From Gammaproteobacteria bacterium (GTDB lineage Bacteria > Pseudomonadota > Gammaproteobacteria > Steroidobacterales > Steroidobacteraceae): 9,327 nucleotides of DNA. The stretch spans positions 1 to 9,327 of the forward strand of contig JAQGOE010000216.1 of the NCBI GenBank assembly GCA_028293725.1. The letters run 5' to 3'. Both the position numbers and the translations under genes were made by a program. The notes under the pieces were generated by a model, which had not been told where the DNA came from, did no database searches, and saw only the letters and a program-made list of their open reading frames with translations. Below, piece after piece: positions 6,428-9,327 of the stretch; positions within the stretch are counted from its first letter, which is position 1; every line of letters begins with the position of its first letter.

Positions 6428-7303
6428 CTACTTCTGTTCCGCAATCTTGTCCTGCGTCCGGGTCTGGAAATCGCTGGCATCATGTCGCTCGTGTAACTGA
6501 CTCGAGGGCTCGCCATGAGTGCGGTTTACCATCCGCCCCCGTTGGACGGCGGGCCGTTCGAGCAATCTATCCACCCAGCGTTGCACATGCTCGTATTCCT
6601 GGACGCTGAGGAACTCCGCGGCGCCATAGGCCCAACCTTTGACCAGAGCGCCGTACCAGGGAAAAATGGCGATGTCGGCGATCGTATACGTGTTGCCGGA
6701 GATGTATTCGTTCTCGGCAAGACGCCGGTTCAACACATCGAGCTGGCGCTTGGTTTCCATGGAGAAGCGATCGATGGCGTATTCGATTTTAAAGGGCGCG
6801 TAAGCGTAGAAATGTCCGAACCCGCCGCCGACGTACGGTGCGCTGCCCATCTGCCAGAACAGCCAGGAAAGACACTCGGCGCGGGAGGCCCGCTCGGTCG
6901 GCAGGAAAGCACCGAATTTTTCCGCAAGGTAGAGCAGGATCGAGCCCGATTCGAAGACCCGAATGGGTGTCGGACCGCTGCGATCGAGCAACGCCGGGAT
7001 CTTGGAGTTAGGATTCACCGCTACGAAGCCGCTGCCGAACTGATCGCCGTCGCCAATCTTGATCAGCCACGCGTCGTATTCGGCGCCGTGGTGACCCAAT
7101 GCCAACAATTCCTCCAGCATCACGGTGACTTTCACACCGTTGGGAGTTCCCAGCGAATAGAGCTGCAGCGGATGACGGCCGACCGGCAACTCCTTCTCAT
7201 GGGTCGGACCGGAGACCGGGCGGTTGATGTTCGCGAAAGTGCCACCGCTCGGCTTGGTCCACGTCCACACCTTCGGCGGTACATAGTCAGAAGAATCGGT
7301 CAT
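6428..7303 (-). CDS. yghU: YghU-type glutathione S-transferase / GSH-disulfide reductase
   Basis: Cytoplasmic thioredoxin-fold enzyme of the Nu/YghU-YfcG class, known for glutathione-dependent disulfide-bond reductase activity. The 291-aa protein closely resembles E. coli YghU from memory, including the extended N-terminus PKVWTWTKPSGGTFANINRP (10-29). The N-domain has YSLGTPNG at 49-56 with the class Thr53-Pro-Asn55 site and no catalytic Cys, NPNSKIPAL at 98-106 with cis-Pro103, and ESGSILLYLAEKF at 118-130 for the glutathione gamma-glutamyl contact. The helical domain ends with VNRTHG and a conserved LHERHDASDF tail (270-279). The ATG has GGAG 6 nt upstream. The gene lies 38 bp after the lysR-type gene and 4 nt before the PQQ dehydrogenase gene, apparently as the middle gene of one operon. 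A role in protecting against, or further converting, a reactive dehydrogenase product is inferred. Confidence 0.95.
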   Translation of the reverse strand: MTDSSDYVPPKVWTWTKPSGGTFANINRPVSGPTHEKELPVGRHPLQLYSLGTPNGVKVTVMLEELLALGHHGAEYDAWLIKIGDGDQFGSGFVAVNPNSKIPALLDRSGPTPIRVFESGSILLYLAEKFGAFLPTERASRAECLSWLFWQMGSAPYVGGGFGHFYAYAPFKIEYAIDRFSMETKRQLDVLNRRLAENEYISGNTYTIADIAIFPWYGALVKGWAYGAAEFLSVQEYEHVQRWVDRLLERPAVQRGRMVNRTHGEPSSQLHERHDASDFQTRTQDKIAEQK

Positions 7304-7341
7304 GTCTCACTCCGGAATAAAGCTGCCTGGGCACGGCTACT

Positions 7342-8241
7342 TTACTTCAGGCGAACGGAGCGTTGGTTCAGCATTTTCAGGAGCGTACCCAGATGCACGC
7401 CGTCATCGGCCTCGCGGCGCGCCAGATACAGCGTCGAATAGGCCTCCGCATCCGCCAACCTCTTGTATTCGATGCCCTCGAATTGAATGCAGTTCATGTC
7501 GGCGGGCACGATGGCGATGCCGACTCCGGCCGCCACCAGGCCGATGAGCGTCGAGGATTCGAGAACCTCCCGGGCGACCCGCGGGCGAAACCCGGCTTTT
7601 GCGCACAGATCCATGACCTGCCAGTAGATCCCGGTACCGGCCTCGCGTGGATACATGATGAACGAGTCGCCCTTCAGGTCGGCCAACGTCAAAGACTGCC
7701 GCCGAGCCAGGGCATGATCATGGGGGATCGCGACCACCAGCGGGGTGCGATACCACTCGCTGATCTGTAAACCCACCGGGGTACGGATATCCGGTCGGCG
7801 AAGCACTCCGACATCCAGCTTGTGCTCGAGGAGTCCGTGGAACTGCTCCACGGAAGTCAGTTCGTGCAAAGTGAGCAGGACCTGCGGATGCCGTTCTCGG
7901 AACAGTCGGATCACGCGCGCCAGTACACTGGAGAATATCGCAGAGGCGGTATAACCAAAGTCAAGAGTGCCCATCTCTCCGGCCGCGGCGCATCGCGCCT
8001 CGAACTTCGCGGTCTCCGCCATGTTCAGGAGCGCCCGCGCGTGTTGCAGAAATTTCTTGCCCGCCTGTGTCAGGAAGACGTGGTGCTTGTCGCGCTCGAA
8101 CAACCTGGCACCCACCTCCTCTTCGAGCGCCTTGATCTGGACGCTCAAGGACGGCTGCGCCACGTGCAACTTGGCGGCGGCTTTGCTGAAGCCGAGCTCA
8201 TCAGCCACGGTGATGAAGAAGCGCAGCTGCTGGAGTTTCAT
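7342..8241 (-). CDS. LysR-type transcriptional regulator leading the yghU-PQQ dehydrogenase operon
   Basis: A 299-aa regulator of typical LysR length. The winged HTH occupies about 1-60, with FSKAAAKLHVAQPSLSVQIK at 18-37 and VGARLFERD at 43-51. A linker helix follows to about 88, then a two-lobed inducer-binding domain at 91-290 with FGYTASAIFS (95-104), LTLHELT (123-129), DVGVLRRP (143-150) and GLVAAGVGIAIVP (234-246). These motifs resemble the BenM/CatM/CbnR branch that governs aromatic catabolism, which is suggestive only. ATG 8241 has AGGGA upstream. It is the first gene of the minus-strand cluster, ending 38 bp before yghU with no visible terminator between them, so it probably controls that operon and itself. 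It is transcribed divergently from a second LysR-type gene. Confidence 0.95.
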   Translation of the reverse strand: MKLQQLRFFITVADELGFSKAAAKLHVAQPSLSVQIKALEEEVGARLFERDKHHVFLTQAGKKFLQHARALLNMAETAKFEARCAAAGEMGTLDFGYTASAIFSSVLARVIRLFRERHPQVLLTLHELTSVEQFHGLLEHKLDVGVLRRPDIRTPVGLQISEWYRTPLVVAIPHDHALARRQSLTLADLKGDSFIMYPREAGTGIYWQVMDLCAKAGFRPRVAREVLESSTLIGLVAAGVGIAIVPADMNCIQFEGIEYKRLADAEAYSTLYLARREADDGVHLGTLLKMLNQRSVRLK

Positions 8242-8273
8242 AATCGTGATTCCCTATGACCAACGAGCGCAAA

Positions 8274-8286
8274 TATGTATTGGATA
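8274..8286. promoter_or_regulatory. Possible LysR-type binding box (T-N11-A)
   Basis: TATGTATTGGATA fits T-N11-A with short TAT/ATA dyad arms and lies in the AT-rich stretch 8271-8292 between the two divergent regulators. It abuts the minus-strand -10 candidate at 8286-8291. A second T-N11-A fits at 8310-8322, overlapping a 5-bp dyad (AGGCT-GAC-AGCCT, 8306-8318). The consensus is loose, so neither is secure. Confidence 0.3.
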
Positions 8287-8315
8287 ATATAACCGGACCT
8301 GCCGTAGGCTGACAG
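8286..8315 (-). promoter_or_regulatory. Promoter candidate for the lysR-yghU-PQQ dehydrogenase operon
   Basis: On the minus strand, CTGTCA (8310-8315) and TATATT (8286-8291) are separated by 18 bp, matching the sigma70 elements at four of six and five of six positions. The start codon lies 45 bp downstream of the -10 box. The -35 element overlaps the small dyad at 8306-8318, which would let a bound regulator affect polymerase entry. I found no equally good plus-strand promoter for the divergent gene. Confidence 0.4.
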
Positions 8316-8367
8316 CCTGTGAGCTACCCCTAGCGTTCCGGGCGCGGTGGCTCGCGAGGGGGAATGC

Positions 8368-9294
8368 ATGAATCTGCGGCAGTTGCGCTATTTCACTGTG
8401 CTCGCCGAAGAGCTGCATTTCAGGCGAGCCGCGGAGCGCCTGAATATTACGCAGTCGCCCTTGACCATGGCGATCCAGGAACTGGAACGCGAATTGGGTG
8501 GGCGCCTGTTTCACCGGACGCAGCGGCGCGTGGAGCTCACCGAGGCCGGCGCGGCATTTCGCATCGGCGCCCGCGAAGTCCTCGACAAGATGCAGTCCAG
8601 TTTGCAGATGACGCGTGATCTGCTCAGCGGTGAGCCCCGCCGCCTGCGACTGGGGCTGACCGCCGGGGCGGGTTTGCTTCCCTTCCTCGCCACTACCCTG
8701 CAACGCTTTCATATCGCGCATCCGGATATCCGGCTTACCCTGCACGAGCTGACCGACGACGAGCAGTCGAGGGCTCTGCAAACGCGCGAGTTGGACGCGT
8801 GCGTCATCCGCTTGCCACTGATGCGCGGACCGACCTCGGGCGGCTCAATCAAACTGCTACACGACCGACTGGTCGTTGCCATGCATCGCGACCATCCTTT
8901 GCGACATCGCGCGCCGCTCACTGTCGTGGATCTTGCGGATGAGCCGTTCATCATCCCCCCGAAATCTCCAGCGACGGTCTTGCGCGAGATCATCGTTCAG
9001 CTGTGCGCCCAGAGATCTTTTTCGCCGCGAATCGTCCAGGAGACGGCGGACAACATTACGATCCTCGGCCTTTGCGCCGCCAGACAGGGTATCGCGATCG
9101 TGCCGTCCGAGCTCTCCCGGGTCGACATACCGGACATACACTTCGCGCCGCTTGCCGATGACGACGCCGCGACCGACATCTACCTGACGTTTCGCGACAT
9201 CGACACGGACCCGAAAGTCGCCAGCCTGTGCCGGATAGCCGAGGCCGCCGTGGCCCATGGCCGCTGGAAATTGATCTGTAAACCCCATCAATGA
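8368..9294 (+). CDS. Second LysR-type transcriptional regulator, divergent
   Basis: A 308-aa LysR-type protein. The winged HTH covers about 1-60, with FRRAAERLNITQSPLTMAIQ at 18-37 and LGGRLFHRTQ at 43-52. The effector domain covers about 92-295, with LGLTAG (95-100), LTLHELTDDEQ (123-133), DACVIRLP (143-150) and GLCAARQGIAIVP (234-246). It aligns block by block with the neighbouring regulator, so the two belong to the same broad branch, but many residues differ and a recent duplication is unlikely. I chose ATG 8368, preceded by GAGGGGGA, over an in-frame GTG at 8347. The target is unknown: it may cross-regulate the operon to its left or control genes beyond the right edge. The 33 bases after its stop hold no clear terminator or gene. 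Confidence 0.95.
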   Translation: MNLRQLRYFTVLAEELHFRRAAERLNITQSPLTMAIQELERELGGRLFHRTQRRVELTEAGAAFRIGAREVLDKMQSSLQMTRDLLSGEPRRLRLGLTAGAGLLPFLATTLQRFHIAHPDIRLTLHELTDDEQSRALQTRELDACVIRLPLMRGPTSGGSIKLLHDRLVVAMHRDHPLRHRAPLTVVDLADEPFIIPPKSPATVLREIIVQLCAQRSFSPRIVQETADNITILGLCAARQGIAIVPSELSRVDIPDIHFAPLADDDAATDIYLTFRDIDTDPKVASLCRIAEAAVAHGRWKLICKPHQ

Positions 9295-9327
9295 TCGGTC
9301 CATATTGAATTGGAGCTGTTCAAACAC

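Noticed and set aside
6424..6516. A longer N-terminus for the PQQ dehydrogenase starting at 6516
   Set aside because: It would overlap the yghU coding region by about 90 bp and put a basic tail in front of a good signal peptide. ATG 6423 fits export and operon spacing.
6515..7441. A 308-codon plus-strand open frame opposite yghU
   Set aside because: It is antisense to a strongly conserved YghU protein and shows no family motif or convincing ribosome-binding site.
8271..8292. BenM/CatM-type ATAC-N7-GTAT site in the divergent spacer
   Set aside because: GTAT occurs at 8277-8280, but no ATAC stands 7 bp before it, so only the looser T-N11-A pattern is supported.
8254..8781. Minus-strand frame opposite the second LysR gene
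   Set aside because: It is antisense to the HTH-coding part of a clear LysR gene, and its translation is compositionally biased.
8857..9327. Minus-strand frame entering from the right edge
   Set aside because: It is mostly antisense to the LysR effector domain. Only about 30 bases lie outside that gene, and no motif is visible.
1..9327. Mobile element, CRISPR array, tRNA, or toxin-antitoxin/phage-defence island
   Set aside because: I saw no transposase, integrase, regularly spaced repeats, tRNA-like cloverleaf or defence-gene domain. The genes are metabolic, regulatory, exported or housekeeping.

Overview
The window looks like chromosomal DNA from a GC-rich Pseudomonadota bacterium, most likely a gamma- or betaproteobacterium. 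I infer this from the periplasmic PQQ/cytochrome c dehydrogenase, the YghU-type glutathione enzyme, the LysR-type and LacI-type regulators and the double-PepSY periplasmic protein. I cannot name the species. I see no tRNA, rRNA, CRISPR array, insertion sequence, integrase or att site. Nine protein genes account for nearly all of the sequence.

Left part (1-2373): a plus-strand HSL-family (family IV) alpha/beta-hydrolase faces a minus-strand LacI/GalR-family repressor. The two coding regions converge on a perfect 12-bp-stem hairpin that contains both stop codons. The repressor's 5' region holds a 16-bp inverted repeat (7-2-7) shaped like a LacI-family operator, placed just upstream of a good -10 box. 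The right half of that operator recurs at bases 1-9, just upstream of the hydrolase start. This suggests that one repressor controls both itself and the hydrolase.

Middle (2374-4207): a secreted protein with two PepSY domains, behind an ECF-sigma-like promoter candidate, converges on a small exported Rap1a/Tai-like protein. Next comes a ribonuclease H with an N-terminal viroplasmin domain, which begins at a TTG codon.

Right part (4240-9294): three minus-strand genes read as one operon, lysR -> yghU -> PQQ dehydrogenase. The yghU-dehydrogenase gap is only 4 nt. The dehydrogenase is a quinohaemoprotein (PQQ propeller plus C-terminal cytochrome c) that keeps the calcium/PQQ/catalytic signature residues. 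It lacks the vicinal Cys-Cys pair regarded as a hallmark of PQQ alcohol dehydrogenases. A second LysR-type gene of the same broad BenM/CatM/CbnR-like kind is transcribed divergently from the first across a 126-bp AT-rich spacer.

Working picture (inference): this is an accessory catabolic or detoxification island. An esterase may release substrate under LacI-type control. Separately, a LysR-controlled module couples periplasmic quinoprotein oxidation of an alcohol or aldehyde to a cytoplasmic glutathione-dependent enzyme. The substrate cannot be read from the sequence. The strongest leads are the YghU/disulfide-less PQQ dehydrogenase module and the LacI operator with its repeated half-site at the window edge.
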